Source: JADJMO01 sp016794445
GTDB lineage: Bacteria; Myxococcota_A; Polyangia; Polyangiales; JADJMO01
Assembly: GCA_016794445.1 (NCBI GenBank)
Contig: JAEUKC010000120.1
Span: 1-42,341 of the forward strand
Direction: 5' to 3'
DNA length: 42,341 nucleotides
Shown here: positions 15,795 through 26,365 of the stretch, in pieces
How positions within the stretch are numbered: the stretch's first letter is position 1
Layout: every line of letters begins with the position of its first letter
Made by a program: the position numbers and the translations under genes
Notes under the pieces: model-generated
What the model was told of the DNA's origin: nothing
Seen by the model: only the letters and a program-made list of their open reading frames with translations
Database searches by the model: none

Positions 15795-18041
15795 TCAGTG
15801 CGGGTCCTTTTCGGCGTGCAGCACCACCGCCTGCTCGCCACCCGCGGGCACCGTCACCGACTCCTTCGCGGACGCGCCGTCGACGTTCACGACCACCTCG
15901 TACGTGCCCGCGGGCAACCCGCTCACCACGAACGCGCCGTTGGTGGCGTAGAAGTCCTCCGAGCGGTGGACGTCGTGCTCGTCCGAGCTGATCGACACGC
16001 GCAGCCGGCGTTTGGCCCCCGTGATCGTGCCGGACAGCTTGCCGAGGGGTGCCAGCGTGAGGTTCACCGAAGCGTCGAGGGTGGCCTTCGCGCTCGCCGC
16101 GCCCGTCGGTGTCGAGGCGTGCACCGTGTAGTCGCCCACGGGGAGGCCCGTCACGACGAAGGCCCCGGTCGCGTCCGTGACGACGTCACCGTACGACGAC
16201 GCGTAGGACCCCTCGCTCATCCGGCGCGTGACGGAGACCGAGGCGCCGACCGCGGGCTTCCCCGCGGCGTCCATCACCACGCCGCGCAGCGTGTGGTTGC
16301 AGGCCTCGACGACCAGATCCTGCGTGAGCGACTGACCGGCCTTCGCCGCGAACGGGAGGCCGGTCTTGTCCTTGGCGTCTTCCATGGCGAGGACGAGGTC
16401 CGCGCTCTTGCCTTCCACCTGCAGGACGCCGGTCGTCGTGGGCACCGCCCCGATCACGTAGGCGCCCTTCGCGTCGGTCAGCGCGTACTCGCCCACGTCG
16501 CCCTGCGGGCCGACGAAGCGGACCTGTACGCCCGCGACCGGCGTGCCGAGCACGTCCACGACCTTGCCGCGGATGGTGGCGCCGCCGACGAGCGCCACGT
16601 GCACCTTCGCGATCTCCATCCCCGAGACGTTCACCTTCACGCGCTGCTCCACGTGCCCGGGCGCCGACACGTGCACCTCGTATTCGCCCGCCGAGAGTCC
16701 AGCGAGCGAGAACGCGCCCGCCTTCACGTCGGTGAACCCGTGCTCGCCGCCCTTCTTCGGCCGATCCACCCAGACGTTGCCCTTCGCGAGGGGCTTGCCC
16801 GCCGCGTCGACGACCGTGCCCTGCAGCGTGGCGCCGCGCTCGACGTCCACCGTCAGCGTCGTCGTGCCGGTCGGCGCCACGACCACCGACGTGCGCGTGT
16901 GCACCCAGCCGGTGCAGGAGACGGTCACCGAGTGTTTGCCCTCCTGGACCACGCCGAAGGTCGCCACGCCGTGGGCGTCGACGCTCGCCGAGGCCGAGTC
17001 CATCCAGTCGTCGCCGCTCAGCGACACCGAGCCCTTGCACGCGGTGCCCGGTGTACGGACGGTCACGACGACGCGACCGATCGGGTGGAGCGTGAGCGAA
17101 GGGGCCGTCGCGAGATCGCCCGCGAGCAGCGTGACGCCGCCGAGGCCCGTCGCGAGCAGGCCGTCGGCGCGCGCCTCGAGGCTCGCCTCCCCTGTCGGCA
17201 GGCCGTCGACGCGATACCCACCGTCGGCCCCCGACCGCGCGGTGAAGCGCTCGTTGGCGACCGTGACCTCGATCCGCGCGGCCGGCACCGGCGCCCCCGA
17301 CTCGTCGAGCGCGAGGCCCACGAGCGAGGCGCCGAACACGAGCGCGAAGTCTTCCTGGGCCGAGGGTGAGTTCACCGCGCGGCCGACCCGCACGTGGTCC
17401 TTCGCGACGACCTCCACGTACGCAGCGCCCGGCGGGGTCCACACCGTGTAGCGACCCTCGCCGTCGGTGAACGCCGGCACGCCGGCGAACTCCTCGTCGC
17501 TCTCCGCCAGCGCCGTCGCGGTCACCCGCGCGCCGGGCACGGGCCTGCCGAGCGGATCCTCGACCTTGCCCTGGACCGACACGCCGCCGGGCTCGAGCAC
17601 CAGATCGACGAAGTCGTGCGGCGCACCGGCGGTCAGCGTGACGGTGTCGGCGGCGTACCCGGGGCGATGGTGGGGTGCGCTGGCCGCGACGTCGTAGCCA
17701 CCGACGGGCAGCGCCGTGAAGACGTAGCGTCCGTCCTCGCCGGTGGTCACGCAATACGGCAGGTAGTCCTCGTCGACGAGCTCGGCGTCGCTCGCCGTCG
17801 CGCACACCGTCGCTCCGGGCAGGCCGTGCTTGGTCGGGTCTCCGACCCAGCCCTCGAGGCGCGCCGTCGTCGTGCCCGGACGCGCCACGACGCGCGCGGG
17901 ATCGAGCGTGCTCTCGCCGCCGGTCTCGGGCACCGCGGTCGCGGCGTCCGGCGTCGCGGCGTGTCTCGTCGAACGCGCCGCGAGGCTCGTGAGCCACGCC
18001 GCCAGGGCCACGACCGCGAACAGAGCCAACCAGCGTCGCAT
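15795..18041 (-). CDS. exported protein with repeated carboxypeptidase-regulatory-like domains
   Basis: A 748-residue protein. Residues 1-22 (MRRWLALFAVVALAAWLTSL) are a signal peptide or membrane anchor without a lipobox. The rest is a chain of about eight beta-sandwich repeats with the CarboxypepD_reg pattern, for example GKVEDPLGRPVPGARVTATA followed by GRYTVWTPPG, GTVVDAAGKPLAKGNVWVD, and GKVVDVLGTPVAGVQVRFVG followed by GAYVIGAV. It ends in a short charged tail. These domains are structural and common in myxobacterial surface proteins; no catalytic domain is seen. It starts 48 bp after nadB on the same strand. Confidence 0.88.
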   Translation of the reverse strand: MRRWLALFAVVALAAWLTSLAARSTRHAATPDAATAVPETGGESTLDPARVVARPGTTTARLEGWVGDPTKHGLPGATVCATASDAELVDEDYLPYCVTTGEDGRYVFTALPVGGYDVAASAPHHRPGYAADTVTLTAGAPHDFVDLVLEPGGVSVQGKVEDPLGRPVPGARVTATALAESDEEFAGVPAFTDGEGRYTVWTPPGAAYVEVVAKDHVRVGRAVNSPSAQEDFALVFGASLVGLALDESGAPVPAARIEVTVANERFTARSGADGGYRVDGLPTGEASLEARADGLLATGLGGVTLLAGDLATAPSLTLHPIGRVVVTVRTPGTACKGSVSLSGDDWMDSASASVDAHGVATFGVVQEGKHSVTVSCTGWVHTRTSVVVAPTGTTTLTVDVERGATLQGTVVDAAGKPLAKGNVWVDRPKKGGEHGFTDVKAGAFSLAGLSAGEYEVHVSAPGHVEQRVKVNVSGMEIAKVHVALVGGATIRGKVVDVLGTPVAGVQVRFVGPQGDVGEYALTDAKGAYVIGAVPTTTGVLQVEGKSADLVLAMEDAKDKTGLPFAAKAGQSLTQDLVVEACNHTLRGVVMDAAGKPAVGASVSVTRRMSEGSYASSYGDVVTDATGAFVVTGLPVGDYTVHASTPTGAASAKATLDASVNLTLAPLGKLSGTITGAKRRLRVSISSDEHDVHRSEDFYATNGAFVVSGLPAGTYEVVVNVDGASAKESVTVPAGGEQAVVLHAEKDPH

Positions 18042-18089
18042 GGTCGAGCGAAACGACCGCGCGCGCCTCGGGATTCCGGGCTCTCGGGT

Positions 18090-19763
18090 TCAGCCGCCTT
18101 CGAGGTGGGCGGGGACGCCGCGGCGCACGAGCGTGTCGCGCGCCCACTTCGGGTCGGCCTTGGGCGCGTCGAGCAGGTAGTGCAGGCCGCGGCTCTCCCG
18201 CCGCGCGAGGCCGCACCGCACGATGAGCTCGGCCACCGTGGCGATGTTGCGCAGCTCGAGGAGATCGCGCGTCACGAGGTGGGCCCAGTAGTACTCGCGG
18301 ATCTCCTCTTGCAGCATCGCGATGCGGCTCTGGGCGCGGCGCAGGCGCTTGTCGGTGCGGACGATGCCCACGTAGTTCCACATGGCGCGGCGCAGCTCGT
18401 CCCAGTTCTGGGTCACGACGACCGCCTCGTCGGAGGCGACGGCGTCGCCGGCGTCCCAGCTCGGCACCTCGGGGAGCGCGTCGCGCTGTGCCTTGTCGCC
18501 GATGAGCTGGTGCAGGCGCGTGGCGCAGCGGTAGCCCATCACGAGGCCCTCGAGCAGCGAGTTCGAGGCGAGGCGGTTCGCGCCGTGGAGGCCCGTGCAC
18601 GCGGTCTCGCCGATGGCCCACAGGCCCTTCACCGACGTCTTGCCGTCGACGTCGGCCGCGACGCCACCGCACATGTAGTGGGCCGCGGGCACGACCGGGA
18701 TCGGCTGGGTCGTGAGATCGAACCCCCACCGCAGGCACTCGGCGTGGATGTTCGGGAAGCGCTTGCGCACGAACTCCGGCTTCTTGTCGGTGATGTCGAG
18801 CAGCACGTGCTCGCTGCCGGTGCGCTTCATCTCGGCGTCGATCGAGCGGGCGACGATGTCACGCGGGGCGAGGTCGGCGCGGTCGTCGTAGCGCCGCATG
18901 AACGGCGTGCCGTCGGGCAGGCGCAGGATCGCGCCCTCGCCGCGCAGCGCCTCGCTGACGAGGAAGCTCTTGGCCTGCGGGTGGAACAGGCACGTGGGGT
19001 GGAACTGGAAGAACTCCATGTTGGCGATGGTCGCGCCCGCGCGGTAGGCCATCGCGACGCCGTCGCCGGTCGCGACGTCGGGGTTGGTGGTGTAGAGGTA
19101 GACCTTGCCGGCGCCGCCCGTGGCGAGCACCGTGGCGTGGGCCTGGATCGTGAGCACCCGGGCCGGGCGAGACTCACCGCCGGTTCGATCGGGTGAGGTC
19201 TCGCAGTCGAGCACGTAGGCGCCGACGCAGCGGTCGCGGGCGCCGAACCCCTCGGGGACCATGAGGTCGATCCCCATGTGGTCCTCGAGGATGCGGATCC
19301 GCGCGCGCGCTTGACAGGCACGCAGCAGGGCCGCCTCGACGGCGCGGCCGGTGATGTCGCCGGCGTGGACGATGCGGCGCTTCTGGTGACCGCCCTCCTT
19401 GCCGAGGTCGAGCTCGTGCCCGAACTCGTTGGGGCCCTCGCCGTGGCGCTGGTCGAAGGCCACGCCCACGTCGGTGAGGCGGGTGATGGCGGCGGGACCG
19501 CCCTCGACGATCGCGCGCACCACGTCTTCGCGACAGAGGCCGGCGCCGGCGACGAGCGTGTCCTGCACGTGCGCGTCGAACGTGTCTTCGGGCGAGAGCA
19601 CCGCGGCGATGCCGCCCTGCGCGTACTTGGTGTTCGATTCGGAGGCCGAGCGCTTGCTGACCACGATCACGTCCGCCCACTTCGAGGCCTCGAGCGCGAA
19701 GCTCAGGCCGGCGATCCCGGAGCCGATCACCAGGATGTCGCACCGCATGCGGTCTTGGGTCAT
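18090..19763 (-). CDS. nadB: L-aspartate oxidase (NadB)
   Basis: A 557-residue FAD enzyme that oxidises L-aspartate to iminoaspartate in the first step of de novo NAD synthesis. The FAD-binding GSGIAG is at residues 14-19. SESNTKYAQGGIAA, then LGKEGGHQKRRIVHAGD, FFQFHPTCLFHP, AAHYMCGGV and GETACTGLHGANRLASNSLL are all succinate dehydrogenase/NadB family motifs. The C-terminal helical domain is present (ELRRAMWNYVGIVR). The start is fixed by ATGA overlap with the stop of the giant surface-protein gene. NadA and NadC are not in the window. Confidence 0.95.
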   Translation of the reverse strand: MTQDRMRCDILVIGSGIAGLSFALEASKWADVIVVSKRSASESNTKYAQGGIAAVLSPEDTFDAHVQDTLVAGAGLCREDVVRAIVEGGPAAITRLTDVGVAFDQRHGEGPNEFGHELDLGKEGGHQKRRIVHAGDITGRAVEAALLRACQARARIRILEDHMGIDLMVPEGFGARDRCVGAYVLDCETSPDRTGGESRPARVLTIQAHATVLATGGAGKVYLYTTNPDVATGDGVAMAYRAGATIANMEFFQFHPTCLFHPQAKSFLVSEALRGEGAILRLPDGTPFMRRYDDRADLAPRDIVARSIDAEMKRTGSEHVLLDITDKKPEFVRKRFPNIHAECLRWGFDLTTQPIPVVPAAHYMCGGVAADVDGKTSVKGLWAIGETACTGLHGANRLASNSLLEGLVMGYRCATRLHQLIGDKAQRDALPEVPSWDAGDAVASDEAVVVTQNWDELRRAMWNYVGIVRTDKRLRRAQSRIAMLQEEIREYYWAHLVTRDLLELRNIATVAELIVRCGLARRESRGLHYLLDAPKADPKWARDTLVRRGVPAHLEGG

Positions 19764-22700
19764 CGCCGGCGATGGTAGCGCCGCAGACGACCAGCGAGGA
19801 GCACCATCAGCGCGAGGGCCGCCGTACTGCCCCGGTTCCGCGTCCCGGGCACTGCGCAGCCACAGCCTCCGTCGCCCTCGCCGGGCGCGGGTTGCTCGAG
19901 GGCCGCGCAGACCCTGTCGACGCAGCGGTGCGAGAGATCGCAGTCGTCGCTCGTGGCGCACTCCTTCGAGCAGGCCCCGCCGCGGCAGAGGTAGGGCGCG
20001 CAGGCCTCCTCGCCGCCGCCCTTCTTCAGCACCTTCGCGAGGTCGGCCGAGCAGACGTCGCCGACCGCGGCGCAGTTCCCCGAGATGCACCGGAACGACG
20101 GCGCGCACTCCGCGTCGTCCTTGCACTTGGTGAGGCAGCCCTTCGGGTCGCACGTGAACGGCACGCACGAGGTCTCGAGCGGGGCCGCGCACGTGCCCTT
20201 GCCGTCGCAGAACGCCTTGCCGCGGTACCCGGTCGTGCGGCAGACCGAGCCCGCGCACGAAACCGTGGTACCCGCGACGAACGCCGCGCACGACTTCCGA
20301 TCGACGCCGTCGCAGAGGCGCGCCTTGCACACGTCGCCGCCGCCGTCGTCGCACGCCGCGCGCTTGCCGTGGGGCGCGCCGCTCACGGGCGTGCAGGTCC
20401 CGGCCTTGCCCGTCGCGTCGCACGCCTCGCACGCGCCGTCGCACCGCGCGTCGCAGCACACGCCGTCGGTGCAGAAGCCGCTCGCGCACGCGGCGTCCTT
20501 GGTGCAGGCCTCGCCGGGCGCGCGCGCCTTCACGCAAGCGCCGGCTTCGCAGAGGTTGCCGGTCGCGCAGTCGCCGTCGACCTTGCAGGTCGTCGCGCAC
20601 GCCCCGGCCGCGCACAGGTAGGGCGCGCAGCTCGCCCGGGCCCCGCGCGGGACCCCGCTGACGGCGCTGCACTTGCCGACGGCGCCGACCTCGTTGCACG
20701 CCTTGCACTGCTCGCCGCACGCGCTGTCGCAGCACACGCCGTCGACGCACTGGCTGGACAGGCACCCCTCGTTGGAGGTGCACGTGGCGCCGAGATCGCC
20801 CTTCGGGACGCACTTGCCGCCGACGCAGCCGTTGCCCGCCGTGCACTCGGCCGAGGTGGCGCAGGTCGTCGCGCACGCGCCGCCCTTGCAGAGGAACGGC
20901 GCGCAGCTCGTGTGCGTGCCGCGGGGCGCGCCGCTCGCGAGCGGGAAGCAGGTGCCGACGGTGCCCGTGAGATCGCACGCCTCGCAGGCCCCGCCGCAGG
21001 CCACGTTGCAGCACACGGCGTCGACGCAGAACCCCGTCGCGCACTCGGCCGCGCGCGCGCACGTGGCCGCGCCGGTCTTCTTCGCGAGGCACGCGCCTGC
21101 GCTGCAGTAGCGACTCGGGTCGCACTCGCCGTCGGACGCGCAGCTCGTGGGGCACGTGCCGGCCACGCACACGAAGGGGGCGCAGGCCGCCCGCGCGCCG
21201 CGCGGCGGCAGCTTGTCGACCGCCGAGCACGTGCCCACCTTGCCCGGGAGATCGCAGGCCTTGCACTGCTCTTTGCACGCGGTGTCGCAGCAGACGCCGT
21301 CCACGCAGGAGCCGGACTTGCACTCGCCCGCGCTGCTGCACGCGGAGCCGCTGGCGAACTGCTCGAAGATCTCGACGATCTTCTCCTCGCCGCCGATGCT
21401 GGTGCCGCCGACGACCACGACCCGGTCGTAGGGCGCGGGGACGTACACCGCCCCGGCGTTCTTGCGGCCCGAAGAGAGGCTGCCGGCCGGTGACCACGCG
21501 TTGGTCGCGGGATCCCAGACCTCGGCGAGCGAGGGGCTGACGCCGTCGCCGCCGAAGGTCAGGACCCGGCCGCCCGGGAGGGTGACGGCAGTGGTGCCGT
21601 CGCCCCGCGCGTACCCAGCCTTGGCCACGACGGTCCAGGTGCCCGTCGTGGGCGACCACACCTCGGGATCTCCGGGACCTCCCTGGCCACCGACGGCCAT
21701 CACGCCGCCGTCCGGCAGCGCGGTCGCGGTGTGGAACCAGCGGGGCACGTTCATGTCCCCGGTCTTGGTCCAGGTGTCCGTCGCGGGATCGTAGACGTCC
21801 GCGGAGCGCAGCGGGCCCGCGCCGTTCGAACCTCCGACGAGCATCGCGCGACCCGACGCGAGGGTGACGACCGCCGCGCAGCCACGGCCCACCGCGAGCT
21901 TGCCGCCGGTTCCGGCCTCGACCCAGGAAGAGCCGTTCCAGAGCTCGGTGACGTTGCTCGTGGTGCCGCCGGCCACCAGCACCTTGCCGCCGGCGAGCGG
22001 CGTGGCGAACCGGAGCGCGCAGTCGTTGCGAGCGACGGCGAGCGAGCCGACCGCCGACCACGTGTTGGTCGCGAGGTCGAAGCGTTGCACCTGCTTCGGC
22101 GCGCTGCTGCCGGCGATGAAGAGGGCGTGCGTCGCGTCGTACGCCACGCGGGCGCTCAAGTCGTCGGTGGCCGTCAGCGTCCCGGTCGAGGTCCACGCCG
22201 CGGTGGCGGGGTCGTAGAGCTGGGCCACACCACTGGCACCGCTCACCGAGAGCACCTTGGTGCCGAGCAGGGCGAGCGGGCCCGAGCGCGCGGTGGCCAC
22301 GGCCGAACCTATCGTCCACAGCGGGTCCACCACGATCGGGAAGGTGAGCTCGGCGCGCGCGTCGACGGCGAGCGTGACCTCGAAGTCGGCGAGCCCGATG
22401 CGGCGCACGACGGGGTGCACGGCGACGGTGCGGTGGCGGGCGTCGCGCGCCCAGGTCGGCGCCGTCGCGAAGGCCACGGCGCCTTCGGCGTCGAGCACCT
22501 CGAGGCGGGTGTCGACCGCGCGCACGTGGCGCAGCGTGGACCCGAGGTGGAGGTGGAGCACGGGATCGGCCGTTCCGCCGCGGAGCACGCGGAACGACTC
22601 GAACTGGTCGTCCTTCGCGGTCAGCGCGAGGTCGCCCGCGGCGCCACCCTCGAACACGACCCCGCCGTCGACGATGGTCGCCTTCGCCGGCGCCGCGTCC

Positions 22701-25700
22701 TCGCGCAGCGTCAGCTCGTGACCGCCCGCGCGGAGGCGCGTCGGACCGTCGGCTCGGTGCGGGGCCTCGATCGAGAGCTCGGCGCCCGCCCGTCGCCAGA
22801 GCGAGGTGCGCCGGCCCACGAGGGTCAGGCTCGTCGCGCCTTCGATCACCCGGGTGGGGTGGAGCTGCACCCCGGCTTCTTGCAAGGTGGCGAGCGCCGA
22901 CGCGGGCTCGTGCTTCGCCTCCGCGGCCGGCGTGACTCCCGCGTCGACGGCGGGCTCGGGCGCGCTCGAGGAGCACCCGAGGAGCGTGAGCGAGGCCGCG
23001 GCGAGGGTTCGCCGCCGCCGCGTCGCGAGGACGGAGGCGAGCAGGAGCGCCATCGCGAAGCCCCCCTGGCCCTGGCCGCGCGTCGTCGAGCAACCGCCGT
23101 CGGCCGTCACGTCGGAGGTCGCTGGCACGCACGCGCCGTCGGCGCACGCGAAGCCCGAGGCGCACTCGGCGCTCGACGCGCAAGAGTTCCGGCAGCGCCC
23201 TGCGGTCGCCGGCGCCGTGCCGTCGTCGCAGAGATAGGGGCTGCAGTTGGTACGGCGTCCGTCCGGCGAGACCGACCCGAGCTTGTCGGTCGTGCACACG
23301 TTCAAGCCCTCCTGCGGCACGCACGCGCCGGCGCGACAGAAGAACCCGGACGAACACTGGGTGTCCGCGGTGCAGTTCGTGAGGCAGCCGCTCGCGTCGC
23401 AGGCGAAGGGGCGACACGAGATGGTGTCCTTGTCGACGCAGGCCCCGGCGCCGCTGCACGTGGAGCTCGGCGTGAACCGGTCTCCCTCGCAAGCGGCGGT
23501 CTTGCAGGCGTCCGTGGTGCCCTTGGCGAACCCGGTACACCGGGTCGGGTCCTTGGCGCCGTCGCACGCCCGCGCGCGGCAGACCTCGCCCGCGCCGTCG
23601 CTGCACTTGGTCCGCGCGCCGTGCGGCTCGCCGTTCACCGGCCCGCAGGTGCCCACGGAGCCCGCGACGTCGCACGCCTCGCACTGGCCGTCGCACGCGC
23701 GGTTGCAGCACACACCGTCGACGCAGGTGCCGCTCTTGCATTGCGTGCTCGCGGTGCAGGCGACGCCGAGGTCCTTGCGCGGCACGCACTTGGTCGCCTC
23801 GCACGTGCTCGCGGCGTCGCACTCCGAGTCCTTGGTGCACGCGCCGACGCAGCCGCCGCCCGCGGTGGCCGCGGAGCACGCGTAGGGGGCGCACGAGGCG
23901 CGCTTGCCGTGGGGCGCGCCGTCGACGCCCGTGCAGGTGCCGAGCTTGCCCGGGACGTCGCACGCCACGCACTGCCCGTCGCAGGCGCTCCCGCAGCAGT
24001 AGCCGTCGACGCAGTGCTTGGAGGTGCACACGTCGTCGGTCGCGCAGGCCTCGCCGTCCTTGCGCGCGGCGACGCAGGAGGTGCCCGCGGCGCAGTAGTA
24101 GCCCGTCGCGCAGGCGCCGAGCGTCGCGCAGCTCGTCGCGCACTTGCCGTCGAGGCATGCGTAGGGCGCGCACGAGGGGCGCGTCCCGTGCGGGACCCCG
24201 AGGCTCACCGGGGAGCACGTGCCGAGCTTGCCGGGGACGTCGCACGCGAGGCACTGCTCGGTGCAGGGCGAGTCGCAGCACACGCCGTCGACGCAGCGGC
24301 CGGAGCTGCACTCCGCGGTCGTGGCGCACACCTCGCCGAGCGGCTTCTTCGGCGCGCACTTGCCCGCTGCGCAATACGCGCTCGCCACACACTCGGTGGC
24401 GCCGTCGCCGGTGCAGCTCGTCGCACAGGCTCCTGCCACGCAGAGGTAGGAGGGGCCACACGCGGGGCGGGGCGCCACCGGGGTCGGCACGTTGGTGCAC
24501 GTGCCCTTCGCGCTCGCCGTGTTGCACGCCTTGCACTGCTCCGTGCACGCCGTGTTGCAGCACACGCCGTCCACGCACTTGCCCGACGCGCACTGGCCGG
24601 GGCCGGTGCAGGCGACGCCGTTCGCGCTGGCCTCCCAGGCCTGCACGCTCGGGGTCAGCCCCCCGACGTTGACACCCCCGACCGAGAGCACCGCGGTGCT
24701 GGTGGTGCCGCCGACGTGGAACGCCCCCATCGCCTTGCAGCCGAAGACCATGCTGTCGCTGCGCACCCAGCTGCCCTCGAGGGGGTCGAAGATCTCGGTC
24801 AGGTTGGTGCGCGAGGTCCCGTCGCCGCCGCCGAACACGAGCAAGCGGCCGGTGCCGAGGAGCACGGCGCCGTGCTCGCCGCGTCGCTCGAACATCGACG
24901 GGCCGAGGGCGAACTTGCCGGTGGCAGGGTCGTAGAGCTCCACGGTGGAGCGCGAGGTGGAGTTGAAGGCGGTCGTGTCGTAGCCGCCCGTCACGAGCGC
25001 CCGGCCGTCGGGCAGGGCGGTGAGGCCCATCTGGCTGCGGGCCTGGACCATGGACCCGGTCGTCGCCCAGGTCCTGGTCGCTGGATCGAAGAGCTCGGCC
25101 ACGGTGGTCAGCGTGGGGAAGCCACCGCCGACCACGAGCGCCTTGCCGCCGGCGAGCAACACCGTACGCCCGCCGCTCTGGTGGTTGGCGGCGAGGGAGG
25201 TGGCTGCGCTCCAGGTGTTGGTGGACGGGTCGAACAGGGCCGCGCTCTGGCCGGCGAACAGCGCGCGCGAGATCGAGGGGATCCACACGCCGCCGACGGT
25301 GGTGAAGTCCGCCGGCGGCGAGGGCACGGTCGACCAAGTCTTGGTCGCGTACGAGAAGCGCTCGGCGGTGCTCACCGAGATGCCGTTGACCGCGAGGGCG
25401 TCGCCGGACGGCAGCGCGACGAGCCCGGGGCGGTCGCGGCCCGTGACCAGGCGTCCCGTCGTGGTCCAGGTGCCGCTGCTGCTGCGCAGCTCGACGAGAC
25501 CGTCGTCGGAGAACCCGCCCACGGCGAGGACCTCGCCCGTGGTGAGCTGCACCCACGACCCGTGCGCCTGGGCCATCGCGGTGTCGGCGGTCCACAGCGG
25601 GTCGACCACCACCGGATAGGTGAGCCCCTCGGGCAGGACGGCGGTGATGCGCGCGCCCGAAGGCTCGGGCGACAGCGCGAGCGCGAGCACGAAGCGAGCG

Positions 25701-26241
25701 CCCGTCGCGTCGATCGCCGTGACCTTGCTCGACCGCGCGACCACCCGCTGCCCGTCGCGCACCTCGACGTGGTCGTCCGTGAGGGCAGCCTCGAGGCCGC
25801 CCTCGAGGCCGAGGTGGAGCTCGTAGGGAGCGGCGGTCGGCGCGTGGACGACGCGGAGCTCCTCCACGGCGCCACGGGTCCCGAACAGGGCGACGTCGAC
25901 GGTCGCTCCGGGGCGGACGAGGACGTCGTCCTCCTCGTGCGCGCTCGGCGCGTGCGGGAGATCGAGCGTCAGGGCACGACCCCCGCCGAAGCGGACGCGC
26001 ACCACACCGCTGCCGTCGCGTGGCAGCTCGAAGGGCCTTGTCGCGGTCGCCCATCGGGTCGGCCCACGAGCAGCCAGGAGCTCGGAGACGATCGGCGTCC
26101 GCCGCAGCCGCGCGACGACGCTCTCTGCCTTCGGGGTCGCGACGCCGACGCCTGCGTCGAGGCTCTCCGAGGGCGCCTGGCTCGAACAGGCGACGGACAC
26201 AGCGAGAAGCCCACGATCCCGAGCGCGATGCGTCCCCTCAT
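19760..26241 (-). CDS. giant tandem surface protein (kelch-like + Cys-rich repeats, twice), MYXO-CTERM-like
   Basis: A continuous frame of about 2150 residues made of two similar halves of ~1080. Each has a beta-rich N-terminal region with a PLWT segment (VVVDPLWTADTA; IVVDPLWTIGSA), then kelch/galactose-oxidase-like repeats (VELYDPATGKF, GRLLVFGGGDG), then repeated Cys modules (CVDGVCCNTACTEQCKAC). The protein ends DGGCGCAVPGTRNRGSTAAL, a hydrophobic run and RRYHRRR, like a MYXO-CTERM signal. Start problem: ATG 26241 gives MRGRIALGIVG, but the main frame continues as LLAVSVACSSQ only after a +1 shift at the CCC run 26210-26212. Together they would make a perfect lipoprotein signal. If the frame is truly as read, the first usable start would be internal (for example GTG 26200). 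It overlaps nadB (ATGA). Confidence 0.8.
22973..23092 (-). other. junction of the two halves: internal MYXO-CTERM-like tail and lipobox
   Basis: Inside the giant gene the first half ends with a Cys (23090-23092; DGGCSTTRG), a hydrophobic run (FAMALLLASVLA) and RRRR (23009-23020), the layout of a C-terminal sorting signal. It is followed without a stop by TLAAASLTLLGCSSSAPE, a signal-peptide core with lipobox Cys at 22973-22975. The four Arg codons (CGG CGG CGG CGA) serve both as the tail of one signal and the positive n-region of the next. This looks like two neighbouring paralogous genes joined by deletion within an Arg-codon run, or a sequence collapse. Confidence 0.7.
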
Positions 26242-26365
26242 CCTCGGAGGATAGGGGGGCTCGGCGCGCGACGATCCATCGAAAGCGGTGCAGCTCGGTC
26301 ACGACGCAGCGCTTCTGACCGCAGTGGTCTGGCCGGTGCTCCCCGGAGTCGTGGTAGGACGAGCC

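Noticed and set aside
21731..26254. 1500-codon open frame on the plus strand
   Set aside because: Antisense shadow of the giant Cys-rich gene. Composition is Arg/Ala/Gly/His-rich with no domain or signal peptide; such frames arise in very GC-rich genes.
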